A stretch of DNA of 64,000 nt from Pelodictyon luteolum (lineage in GTDB: Bacteria > Bacteroidota > Chlorobiia > Chlorobiales > Chlorobiaceae), in assembly GCF_001622165.1 (NCBI RefSeq), contig NZ_LVWG01000032.1, positions 1 through 64,000 on the forward strand, given 5' to 3'. The notes below the pieces were generated by a model that ran no database searches, was not told the origin of the DNA, and worked only from the letters and a program-made list of their open reading frames with translations. Made by a program: the position numbers and the translations under genes. This document shows positions 55,028 to 62,912 of the stretch, piece after piece; within the stretch, counting starts at the first letter, position 1, and each line of letters opens with the position of its first letter.

Positions 55028-56131
55028 TCAGTCTTCATCGCTCCCGCTTTTATGGCATCGCATACAGTTCTGATAGTTTCTGATTCCTTCCTCACGATGC
55101 TCGGAGGCAATGTTTGATGGAGTGTGCTCATGGCATCCATAACAGGTGTACTTCTTAAAATCGGAAGAATCTTTATGGCAGGTACTACAGCTTGCCCTAT
55201 GGTCGCGGTCGAGACGGAAATATCGGTCATGATCGAAGCTTGCGGGCCTCCATGCCCTGGTGCCATGGCAGGTGCTGCAGTTGGCGCCGGTGCTTGAGTG
55301 GAGGCGGTCTTTGGGCACCTCTCCTTTATGGCAGTCGATGCAGCGTTGTGCTGATGCCAGCATCTTGTGATCGAAGCTTGCGGGTTTCCAGCCGCTGGTG
55401 CCATGACAGGTGCTGCAGTTGACGCCGGCGCTTGAGTGGAGGCGGTCTTTGGGCACCTCTCCTTTATGGCAGTCGATGCAGCGTTGTGCTGATGCCAGCA
55501 TCTTGTGATCGAAGCTTGCGGGCTTCCATGCCCTGGTGCCATGGCAGGTGCTGCAGTTGTCGCCGGCGCTTGAGTGGAGGTGGTCTTTGAGCACCTCTCC
55601 TTTATGGCAGTCGATGCAGCGTTGTGCTGATGCCAGTGTCTTGTGATCGAAGCTTGCGGGTTTCCAGCCGCTGGTTGAATGGCATTCTCCACAGCTCCGG
55701 GTTGCGTAGTCGTGGAGTTTATCCTTTGGCTTTTGAACATCATGGCAAGAGTTGCAGTTGGCTCTGAGGTCAAAACTGATGCCTTCGTGCCTGAATGCGC
55801 GGATGGCTCTTGTCGAGTCACGACCCTTGTGATCGGTATGGCATCCGATACAGCTGTTTGTTGACAGCCCCCTGTGGAACGATATGTTGCTGTCCTTCCG
55901 GAGAAGAGCCATTCCTTTGACGTTTTTGATGCCTATCTCATCAGGCTTATGGCAGTTCGTGCATTGCATAGTGAGTGCCCCCCTGAAAGGCCGGTGACAG
56001 GAGAGGCAATTTTTCTCAATTTGAGCATGCCCCTGCATCAAAGGTCCAGGATTGATCAGGTAATCCGGAAATGCAAGGACGAGGCCGACGACTATGGCAA
56101 AGAAGCCGATAACAATGATAACCAGTTTCAT
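55028..56131 (-). CDS. 14-heme c-type cytochrome with tandem repeats
   Basis: A 367-residue periplasmic multiheme cytochrome. An N-terminal hydrophobic segment (LVIIVIGFFAIVVGLVLAF) acts as membrane anchor or signal. I count fourteen CxxCH motifs from CLSCH near residue 42 to CMRCH near 356, i.e. one heme per 26 residues. Residues 147-304 are a 46-residue unit repeated about three times: RCIDCHKGEVPKDRLHSS followed by NCSTCHGT and WKPASFDHK, whose histidines could be distal ligands. The start lies 4 bp after the stop of a b-type cytochrome gene, so the two form one operon. A periplasm-spanning wire is the natural role. Confidence 0.9.
   Translation of the reverse strand: MKLVIIVIGFFAIVVGLVLAFPDYLINPGPLMQGHAQIEKNCLSCHRPFRGALTMQCTNCHKPDEIGIKNVKGMALLRKDSNISFHRGLSTNSCIGCHTDHKGRDSTRAIRAFRHEGISFDLRANCNSCHDVQKPKDKLHDYATRSCGECHSTSGWKPASFDHKTLASAQRCIDCHKGEVLKDHLHSSAGDNCSTCHGTRAWKPASFDHKMLASAQRCIDCHKGEVPKDRLHSSAGVNCSTCHGTSGWKPASFDHKMLASAQRCIDCHKGEVPKDRLHSSTGANCSTCHGTRAWRPASFDHDRYFRLDRDHRASCSTCHKDSSDFKKYTCYGCHEHTPSNIASEHREEGIRNYQNCMRCHKSGSDED
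55226..55693 (-). repeat. 138-bp tandem repeats inside the 14-heme cytochrome gene
   Basis: Units of 138 bp (46 codons, two CxxCH motifs each) repeat about three times with near-identical DNA. A partial fourth copy marks each end. Confidence 0.92.
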
Positions 56132-56135
56132 TTTT

Positions 56136-56723
56136 TCACATCCAGCTTGCCCGGTTTGAGAAAAACAGGATTGAAACTACATGCACGAGAGTCAGAATTA
56201 TCAGGAATGCGACCAGGGGCATATGCACCATTCGCCACTGGTTAAGGGCCTTCACGGTCAATGCATTCCAGAACAGTTGGCGGTCGAGGGCATCGTCTGG
56301 AGGGGTCACGATGCCGAGTTGCTGCTTTTTCAGCTTTGCCTCGTTCCTGAATCTTCGTACGAGATGCTGTCCGACATGACCACTGGCTGTCACGATCATC
56401 ATAAGTACCGTCGCTGCCCAGGGCAGCAGTGCGTTGAAATGAATTCCGGAATGGACCAGAATCAAAAGTGTTGCGATCCAGCCGGCATGGCAATGCAGCT
56501 GAAGAAACCGCTTCAGCGGTCCTTTCGGTATGATCTGATTTTTTCTTGCCGAATAAAGAAAAGATAGCAGGAAAAAGATGGCCCCGGCAACACCGAGGTA
56601 CCGGCCGGCCAATTCTATCCTCAACTCGTGCAACAGATAGTCGAGAACCATCGATGCGACGATAAGCAGCAGATATGAAGCCGTCAGGGGTAAGGCTTTC
56701 CGGATCAGGATGGATTGCCACAT
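56136..56723 (-). CDS. Membrane b-type cytochrome (cytochrome b561/ferric-reductase-like)
   Basis: A 195-residue protein with about five transmembrane helices. Histidine pairs spaced for heme b are visible: LQLHCHAGWIATLLILVHSGIHF, GHVGQHLV and RMVHMPLVAFLIILTLVHV. The family cannot be named exactly by eye. It begins the two-gene operon with the 14-heme cytochrome, so it is the likely quinone-side or inner-membrane partner of that cytochrome. The gene has normal base composition for the region. Confidence 0.78.
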   Translation of the reverse strand: MWQSILIRKALPLTASYLLLIVASMVLDYLLHELRIELAGRYLGVAGAIFFLLSFLYSARKNQIIPKGPLKRFLQLHCHAGWIATLLILVHSGIHFNALLPWAATVLMMIVTASGHVGQHLVRRFRNEAKLKKQQLGIVTPPDDALDRQLFWNALTVKALNQWRMVHMPLVAFLIILTLVHVVSILFFSNRASWM

Positions 56724-57218
56724 AGGCGGATCAGGTTACTGTTTTTAGGCTTCCGAGTAAAAAGATATCCCGGATTCCTTAAATGAGCCTTAAGCTCAGC
56801 TTAAAAGTGCCTTAAAACAACCCCGTCAGCTGGTGCCACAGCGCCAAACGGGCAGACCTGCTTGAACGGAGTCCTTTTGCCCGGTCGAACCAGAACAAAG
56901 GTCAATCAATTGAAAAGTGTCGGGTGTTCCGACAATAGAGGAGGGCGGACTCAAACCGTGAACCGGGAAAACGCTGCTGAACATTACCGGGAGCTGGTTC
57001 TCCCTGATACGGATATCGATGCCGATGCCATAGTTTTCAGCACTAAACGCATTGGAAGCTTCAATCAGTTCAATCCACTCATTGATCCAGATGTCTTCGT
57101 GAAGGCTTGATGGTATTGGAAAAAAGATGCATCAACAGGATATCAAGCAGTGACGAACCGGCATCAACCAAGCCGGAAGAGGGGACGGCCAGAATAAAAG
57201 AGGGTATAACCAGAGGAA
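56724..57218. other. Intergenic stretch with possible decayed coding sequence
   Basis: No intact gene is supported. On the minus strand, two adjacent frames read as protein-like sequence. One gives AGSSLLDILLMHLFSNTIK at about 57108-57170. The other runs from about 57138 down to a TGA near 56833, through WINEWIELIEASNAFSAE. A single shift near 57115-57135 would join them. The first piece loosely resembles a histidine kinase N box. A plus-strand frame of 82 codons at 56862-57110 competes. I rate it as a possible pseudogene only. Confidence 0.3.
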
Positions 57219-57280
57219 ATAAAAAAACCAGCCCCAATCCTGTTCCGCCACACACACAAACGGAACCTGACCGGGGCCGG
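57219..57280 (-). terminator. Terminator of the cytochrome-porin gene
   Basis: A long imperfect hairpin pairs 57228-57247 with 57261-57280 (CCAGCCCC...GTTCCG with CGGAAC...GGGGCCGG). On the minus strand a run of seven Ts follows it. It lies about 90 bp after the cytochrome-porin stop, so that gene is transcriptionally separate from the cytochrome b operon. Confidence 0.75.
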
Positions 57281-57365
57281 CATAGCCGGTATCCAGAGAT
57301 AAAAGGGGGCTTACCTCCGGTCTGGCGCTACAATCAACCTGCCGGAAAGCGGGAATGCTTCTCCA

Positions 57366-58613
57366 TCAGAATGCGCTGTACAGCATCACCGTCGTCAGGT
57401 TGTCGCCAGTCGCATCAAGATCGGCGTCATACGAGTAGAAGCTATGGTTGATCTGCACGGTCACATTCTTCGCAACCATGTAGTTCATACCGAGCGTCAC
57501 GGCATCCTGCCCATCAAGAGTCGCCGCACCGCTGCTTGCTGAACGGTATGCAGCACCGAGGGTCAGTTTATAGGGAATGACACCCAGCTCCGCGGCCAGA
57601 GTCAGCGCATTCTTCGCGTCGACCCCCGTGTTGTAGATACTGTTAGCGGAGTTGTCTGCCGATCCATAAGTCAGATAGACGCCAAGCGGCAGTTCACCCA
57701 CATTACCCTGAGCCTGCGCGTCGACTGCCCATGCATTGGCGCTTTGGCTCACATCAATATCAGGGGTGGCGGTTTCTGTATATCTGGCGTCACCGTTCCA
57801 CACCTGGAAACCGGCAGCAAGATCCCAACCGCCGAGGGTCGGCGTGAGCGCACCACGGAGATAACTGAACATCTGTCCGGTTGAGACTTCAGGAGCAGCA
57901 TTCGATGCGCGCATGACGTACGGAGTGTAGTTCAGGTAACCGTACTTATGGTATGCAACCAGCGCGGCACCGGTGGATGCGGTAGCCGTTCCGATATACT
58001 GCTGAGCTGAGGTTTCGTTCCGGTGCTCAAAGGAGCGGCTGAAACGGAGCGCGCCGGTATTGAGGAGCTCAAATCCGTAGGCCGGGCCCTGAGAATCCGT
58101 GGTGAAGGGAATGACGCTCGCAATGACATCCTTTCCTGCATCGAACACGAAAGGCATCTTGAAGCCTGCGAACACACCATCCTCTGCCACATTTTTCAGA
58201 TTGAGTTCGGCCTGAAAACCAATATTCTCAGCCACCCTGCCCCCGATGGCCAGAAATCCTTCGTCGGGAATCTGGAACTCACCATCGTTGAGCATACCTG
58301 CAGTACCAGTCGTCTGGGTGCCGTTCTTCTTCTGGTAACGCAGCTTGGTCACCAGTCCGGCGTTGAGGCTAGAGGGAATGGACAGATCCTTGTCCTCGAT
58401 GGTCTGCTGGGCCCCCTTCATGACATAACCCCTCGCCTTGAAATCACGACCGAATGCGTTGAGCATGGGATAGCGCTGGAAATGGCATGCGGTGCAGGAC
58501 ATGCCGGTCTGGCGTGCAAAAACCGGCGTGGCCTCAGCATCCTGAGGGAGTGCAAGCAGCAGGGCGGAAACCGCCCCGCCAGCAAGCACCCCAAGTGCAT
58601 TTTTAAACTTCAT
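57366..58613 (-). CDS. cyc2: Fused cytochrome-porin, Cyc2-like outer-membrane iron oxidase candidate
   Basis: A 415-residue protein with three parts. A signal peptide comes first (LGVLAGGAVSALLLALPQDAEA). A mini-cytochrome segment follows with one heme motif CTACH (Cys40-His44) in RQTGMSCTACHFQRYPMLNAFGR. The remaining ~340 residues look like an outer-membrane beta-barrel, with alternating strands (TKLRYQKKN, GFQAELNLKN, LAAELGVIPYKLTLGAAY) and a C-terminal Phe (MLYSAF). This is the architecture of Cyc2, which oxidises Fe(II) at the cell surface. Cyc2 with an adjacent c5 cytochrome is known in iron-oxidising green sulfur bacteria. The c5 gene is 62 bp upstream here. Substrate identity is inferred. 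Confidence 0.8.
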   Translation of the reverse strand: MKFKNALGVLAGGAVSALLLALPQDAEATPVFARQTGMSCTACHFQRYPMLNAFGRDFKARGYVMKGAQQTIEDKDLSIPSSLNAGLVTKLRYQKKNGTQTTGTAGMLNDGEFQIPDEGFLAIGGRVAENIGFQAELNLKNVAEDGVFAGFKMPFVFDAGKDVIASVIPFTTDSQGPAYGFELLNTGALRFSRSFEHRNETSAQQYIGTATASTGAALVAYHKYGYLNYTPYVMRASNAAPEVSTGQMFSYLRGALTPTLGGWDLAAGFQVWNGDARYTETATPDIDVSQSANAWAVDAQAQGNVGELPLGVYLTYGSADNSANSIYNTGVDAKNALTLAAELGVIPYKLTLGAAYRSASSGAATLDGQDAVTLGMNYMVAKNVTVQINHSFYSYDADLDATGDNLTTVMLYSAF

Positions 58614-58675
58614 ACGGTACTCCTTGTTGTGGTTGGTTGGTTGGAAAAAACGGGACGAATCCCGTCAATGCAGCA

Positions 58676-59026
58676 TCAGAGGCTTTTGGCCACCATGAAG
58701 GCAACGGCATCGGCAATCTGGGCGTCTGTCAGCGACAGCTGGCCTCCACGGGCAGGCATTCCTTTGAACCCCTTGATGGAATTCGCCACCACGGGAGCAA
58801 AACCACCCGCAACCCTGGCACTCCATGCCACCTTGTCGCCGGGTTTTGGTGCGCCCATGATGCCGGTGTTGTGGCAGACCGCACAGGTGGAATTATAAAT
58901 CGAACCACCTCTGACGAGGTCATGCTGCGTCCTTAAGGCAGCAGGATCGGGAGGGGCTGCCTGAAGGGACTGCTGGCACAGAAAGAGGGAACAGGCGACT
59001 ACAGCTGAATAGAGGCTTCTTCTCAT
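58676..59026 (-). CDS. Monoheme cytochrome c5-family protein
   Basis: A periplasmic electron carrier of 116 residues. A signal peptide (SLYSAVVACSLFLCQQSLQA) precedes the heme motif CAVCH (Cys48-His52) in NSTCAVCHNTG. IMGAPKPGDKVAW and the distal Met in GFKGMPARGG are typical of the c5 group. The ATG at 59026 is chosen, preceded by CGGAG; the open frame further upstream is not conserved-looking. It is the first gene of a pair with the cytochrome-porin and is the likely periplasmic acceptor for its electrons. Confidence 0.88.
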   Translation of the reverse strand: MRRSLYSAVVACSLFLCQQSLQAAPPDPAALRTQHDLVRGGSIYNSTCAVCHNTGIMGAPKPGDKVAWSARVAGGFAPVVANSIKGFKGMPARGGQLSLTDAQIADAVAFMVAKSL

Positions 59027-59584
59027 GGGGGTGATCTCCGGATGGGTTAACAAATGCCTTGCGTACATAGGGTTACGAAAGGTGAAGGGCGTGCAGGTCA
59101 ACGGGACCGGGCAAACAACTTCACATCAAAAAAAACATCGACCGTACTAGGATGTTCATTGAACGGCGGATGGCGAAGAGAAGGCTCATTATTAACGATT
59201 GTTAATAATGAGGGCAAAAAAAAGAGGGGAATCAATCCCATCGAACCACCTGCAACATAGCAAATATAACAATTGTTTACTTATATCAAAAAAACCCAAC
59301 CTCCGGCTGTCATGCCCCTGGCAGTTGCAGGCAATAGTCACGTATCGATGGGAGTCATGGATATCTTGCCACCATCACCTAGCACTGTCCGGATGAGTAA
59401 ACAACAGGAAAATGATCCGGAGCGTCCCGCTATGGGACATATCCCTTGCTCCATCCGTGCATCCAGAACAATCACCCCGAAAGTCACCCTTGATGGCACA
59501 GGACTTGCAGATAAGACTTACAAATAAGACTTGCAACTAATTATGATGTTCCAGACAATCAACCAAAACAACAAAGGAGCTGCC
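59027..59584. other. Divergent regulatory region upstream of the cytochrome genes
   Basis: No convincing gene is seen in this AT-richer 558-bp stretch. A 45-codon plus-strand frame at 59393-59527 has no ribosome site or recognisable content. The strongest feature is the palindrome at 59185-59212. A short direct repeat (ATAAGACTTACAA / ATAAGACTTGCAA) lies at about 59511-59537, just before the DUF4282 gene. Confidence 0.6.
59185..59212. promoter_or_regulatory. Perfect AT-rich palindrome upstream of the c5/Cyc2-like genes
   Basis: CTCATTATTAAC and GTTAATAATGAG form a perfect 12-bp dyad around GATT, 159 bp before the c5 start and 370 bp before the DUF4282 gene. The AT-rich symmetric form fits an operator for a dimeric regulator (Fur- or Crp-like), but it is not a clean match to either consensus. 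Confidence 0.55.
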
Positions 59585-59893
59585 ATGCAGAACGAATCGC
59601 TACTCGGCAAATTGTTCGACTTTTCATTCAAGGAATTCATCACCCTGCATATCGTCAAATACCTTTACATTCTGGGGATTGTCTTTGCGGCCATCACTGC
59701 CTTCAGTACAATTGGCGCAGGTATTGTAACGATGCAGTACAGCTTCTGGAGCGGTCTTGGCGGGATCCTGATGGCGCCGGTCGTTTTTTTTCTTCTCCTC
59801 TTTCTCGTCCGACTACTTCTTGAAGCGATAGTAGCAACGTTCCGCATCGCCGAAAACACAACAACCCTTGTCGAGCGGAACGCGAAGCTTTAA
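59585..59893 (+). CDS. DUF4282-domain membrane protein
   Basis: A 102-residue protein with two transmembrane helices (YLYILGIVFAAITAFSTIGAGI and GGILMAPVVFFLLLFLVRLLLE) typical of DUF4282. The function is unknown. The start ATG 59585 is supported by AAAGGAG upstream (AAAGGAGCTGCC). It is convergent with cstA and divergent from the cytochrome genes. Confidence 0.85.
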   Translation: MQNESLLGKLFDFSFKEFITLHIVKYLYILGIVFAAITAFSTIGAGIVTMQYSFWSGLGGILMAPVVFFLLLFLVRLLLEAIVATFRIAENTTTLVERNAKL

Positions 59894-59905
59894 GACTGCC
59901 TGCAT

Positions 59906-61549
59906 TCAAGCGGAGGCTTTCTGCCGAACCACCTTGATGCTCTGAAGAAGAATAAAGAGCGCCAGGGCAATGAGAATAATGGAAATGGTCGCAAGCAGGT
60001 ACTTGCGGGGCTCTGCTGTCAGAAACTCCTCTGTTTTCACCACAAGGGCACTGAGGGTGGTGATAAGCATCAGGACTGCCGGCACGGCTGTCAGTTTCCA
60101 GTTGCCGCCCCTCCTGAAGAGCCACACGCTCGTGACGATGAACACGACGCTTGCAACCAACTGGTTTGCTGAGCCGAATATGGGCCAGATGGCCTGCCAG
60201 TTGCCGAGGGCAAGCATGGAGGCAAGAAAGCCGATCAAGAGCGTAATGCCATATTTGTTTTTCATGCCGGGGATGGCGAATGTTTCACCGAGCAGCTCCG
60301 ATCCAACATAGCGCGTGATGCGGGTGGCCGAATCCAGCGTCGTCATTACGAAAGTCTTCAGCATGGTGATGCCGACAAGGGCGCCGAGGGTGCCGAGAAC
60401 AGGCTTTGTCAGCTCACCGTAGCCAAGCCCGAAGGTTTTAATCCACCCCCCTTTCTGAAACACTTCCTGATATACGAACCCGTGCTGGCCGACGGGCAGC
60501 TCTTTCCAGTAGAGACCTGCCGTGACGGCAACGACTGCAAGCACGGCCAGGGCCGATTCGGTGACCATGGCCCCGTAACCGACAGCCCGGATATCCTTCA
60601 TGGTTGGCAGCTGCTTGGAGGTGGTGCCACTGGCCACAAGGCTGTGGAAGCCTGATACCGCTCCGCACCCGATCGTAATGAAGAGCATCGGAAACATCCA
60701 GCCCTGATCGCTTGAAAAAGCAACCACCGGAGGGGCATGGAGTTCGGGACGGGAGAGCAGCAGGCCGAGAAAACCGAAAAACATCCCGGCAAAAAGGACC
60801 AGAGCGGCAAGATGGTCACGGGGCTGCAGGAGGAGGGTGACCGGCGTCACCGAGGCAGTCATACCATAGAAGATGAGAATCACGGTCCACCACTGCGCTG
60901 GATTAGGAACAGGAAGGTTCACAGGGTAAAGGTATCCGAGAACGATGAGCCCGAAAAGCATGCTGACACCAAGCAGCGAGGATAGCGGGATGGAAAACCC
61001 CCGGTGGTACATCATCCAGCCGATGAGCGAAGCCACGGGAATGAGTCCGATGGTCGGCAGGACAACTTCAGGTGTATTGGCAAGCGTTTGGCCGGCGATG
61101 GCGGCAAACACGGCAACGATAAGGATGAGGGTAAGAAACACAAAGAGGCTGAATACGATCTTGGCGTTCCGGTCGAGAATGTTCTCGGTAAGATCGGCAA
61201 TCGAGCGACCTTCATTTTTTGCTGAAATCGCCAGCGATGCCAGGTCGTGAACAGCACCCATAAAGATGCTGCCGAAGACGATCCAGGCAAGGGCGGGAAG
61301 CCATCCCCAATAGAGACACGCTATGACCGGACCGATGATGGGAGCTGCACCGGCAATTGAAGCAAAATGATGACCGAAAAGAATCAGCCAATGCTTTGCC
61401 GGCACAAAATCGACGCCGTCATGCTGCTTGACGGCAGGGGTCTCTTCGGATTCGTCGATACCCAGCTGACGGGCGAGAACCGGGCTGTAATAGCGGTAAC
61501 CAAGATAAAGCAGCAGCAGCGAAACCGCTGCAAGAACCATTGTGTTCAT
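59906..61549 (-). CDS. cstA: Carbon starvation protein CstA (peptide/pyruvate transporter family)
   Basis: A polytopic inner-membrane transporter of 547 residues with at least fourteen hydrophobic segments. CstA-family signatures are HHFASIAGAAPIIGPVIACLYWGWLPA near the N-terminus, SLAISAKNEGRSI and ALGNWQAIWPIFGSANQLVAS near the C-terminus. Homologues import peptides or pyruvate and are induced at carbon limitation. It stands alone between convergent neighbours. In a phototroph it may salvage organic carbon. Confidence 0.93.
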   Translation of the reverse strand: MNTMVLAAVSLLLLYLGYRYYSPVLARQLGIDESEETPAVKQHDGVDFVPAKHWLILFGHHFASIAGAAPIIGPVIACLYWGWLPALAWIVFGSIFMGAVHDLASLAISAKNEGRSIADLTENILDRNAKIVFSLFVFLTLILIVAVFAAIAGQTLANTPEVVLPTIGLIPVASLIGWMMYHRGFSIPLSSLLGVSMLFGLIVLGYLYPVNLPVPNPAQWWTVILIFYGMTASVTPVTLLLQPRDHLAALVLFAGMFFGFLGLLLSRPELHAPPVVAFSSDQGWMFPMLFITIGCGAVSGFHSLVASGTTSKQLPTMKDIRAVGYGAMVTESALAVLAVVAVTAGLYWKELPVGQHGFVYQEVFQKGGWIKTFGLGYGELTKPVLGTLGALVGITMLKTFVMTTLDSATRITRYVGSELLGETFAIPGMKNKYGITLLIGFLASMLALGNWQAIWPIFGSANQLVASVVFIVTSVWLFRRGGNWKLTAVPAVLMLITTLSALVVKTEEFLTAEPRKYLLATISIILIALALFILLQSIKVVRQKASA

Positions 61550-61706
61550 TGAAGGATGGGGGAGGAGTTACGTTGTATGAAACAGAAAAGTAAACAATTC
61601 CGCCGATATCTTCCATATACCACCGCAGGAAGCCACCCCGCCCGGACGTCAAACAAAGAAGCGCCGGACCCTCACCCACGTTCAACCATCAGAGACTGGA
61701 GAAGAT

Positions 61707-61919
61707 ATGACAAGAAGAGTGCTTGCAGTGTGCCTGCTGCTGCTTACGACCGGGTGCGCCGTCCACCTCCGCAACAACCACGACCGGACTGACGAGCGTG
61801 ACCGGAGAGAAGATCGGCGGATGGAAGAGCGAAGGGATCGGAATGACAGGAACGAACGGGACGAGAGAAGGGATGTGCGCGATGAAGACACACCAAGAGA
61901 TCGCGACATCTACCGCTGA
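61707..61919 (+). CDS. Small, highly charged lipoprotein
   Basis: A 70-residue protein with a lipoprotein signal (VLAVCLLLLTTGC, lipobox Cys17). The remainder is almost entirely Arg, Asp, Glu and Asn (RDRREDRRMEERRDRNDRN), a low-complexity mixed-charge segment. It should be anchored to a membrane, with a flexible polyampholyte tail. No family is recognised. It lies between divergent cstA and convergent radical SAM genes, and looks like a real small gene because the signal peptide is well formed. Confidence 0.65.
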   Translation: MTRRVLAVCLLLLTTGCAVHLRNNHDRTDERDRREDRRMEERRDRNDRNERDERRDVRDEDTPRDRDIYR

Positions 61920-61938
61920 ACAGGGACTTAGCGGCGCA

Positions 61939-62877
61939 TCATGCCTCTCTTTTCGTCCAGTAGGCCTCTCCTCCCTGCTCGATGAGGCTGAACCTCCCGG
62001 TGGCGAACATTGCACTGAGGGTTTCGGCTGCTTTGTCCGGCATGTCGGGAAAACAGGCTTCAAGGGCCGAGAGAAGTTCACGCTGCTGGACGGGATGGCG
62101 AAGGGTGATGGCCGTCACAGCTTCCAGAAGATCAGCGGATCGGGTGAGGTCCATCGAGCCTTTCACCGGATGGACCAGCGGTGCGACCTCAGCAAGTATG
62201 GCGGCTGCACGCTCTATACGCTCTTCGTCCGGCAGAAGAACGTCCTTCTCGGTCGATGGCCGGGTAGGAATGACGAGATGCACCATATCGGGATTGATGC
62301 TCCTGAGCGCAGAGGCGATATCCTGCAGGGCCTCATCGGAATCGTTCACCCCGCCGAGCAGCATGACCTCCACCCAGAGACGGCCGCTGTACTCCCTGCG
62401 GAACTGGCGAAGCCCTTCGAGATGAAGCGAAAAAGTAAACCCCGGAGCCGGCCGGCTGATTCTTTGGTGCAGTTCCTCCGACCCGGCATTGAGCGAGGGC
62501 AGGACAGCATCGGCATGCAGCAGTTCGCTGCGGACTTCGGGTAAAGAGAACAGCGAGCCGTTGGTGATCACCGCCACGGGAATATCCGTCATCTTTTTTA
62601 CTTCGTCAATAAGGCGACCGATGCCCTGGTAGAGCATGGTCTCCCCTGAACCGACGAAGGTGATCCAATCGATCCGCGCTCCGAAGTGAAGCGCCTCCTG
62701 TATTTCAAGCAGGATGTCTTCAGGCGGGTAGAACTCCTTCCTCTCCAGCATGTACGCCCTTGTCCGACCGAGCTGGCAGTAGATACAGTTCCAGGTACAG
62801 CTCTTAGGAGGCAGAAGGTCGACGCCAAGCGACTGGCCGAGGCGCTTTGAGGATACCGGTCCGAACACATGCTTCAT
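61939..62877 (-). CDS. Radical SAM protein
   Basis: A 312-residue radical SAM enzyme. The iron-sulfur motif is CTWNCIYC (Cys27, 31, 34), with a SAM-binding region (ITFVGSGETMLYQGIGRLI) and PVAVITNGSLF. The core is short and followed by about 100 residues of alpha-helical C-terminus, which resembles the YfkA/MoaA-like or wyosine (TYW1-related) group. I cannot assign a reaction. It is 35 bp downstream of a PucC-family gene, whose antenna context could be relevant. Confidence 0.85.
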   Translation of the reverse strand: MKHVFGPVSSKRLGQSLGVDLLPPKSCTWNCIYCQLGRTRAYMLERKEFYPPEDILLEIQEALHFGARIDWITFVGSGETMLYQGIGRLIDEVKKMTDIPVAVITNGSLFSLPEVRSELLHADAVLPSLNAGSEELHQRISRPAPGFTFSLHLEGLRQFRREYSGRLWVEVMLLGGVNDSDEALQDIASALRSINPDMVHLVIPTRPSTEKDVLLPDEERIERAAAILAEVAPLVHPVKGSMDLTRSADLLEAVTAITLRHPVQQRELLSALEACFPDMPDKAAETLSAMFATGRFSLIEQGGEAYWTKREA

Positions 62878-62912
62878 GGGCGCTGCGCTGCTGGTTGAAG
62901 GGTTGAGGATAG

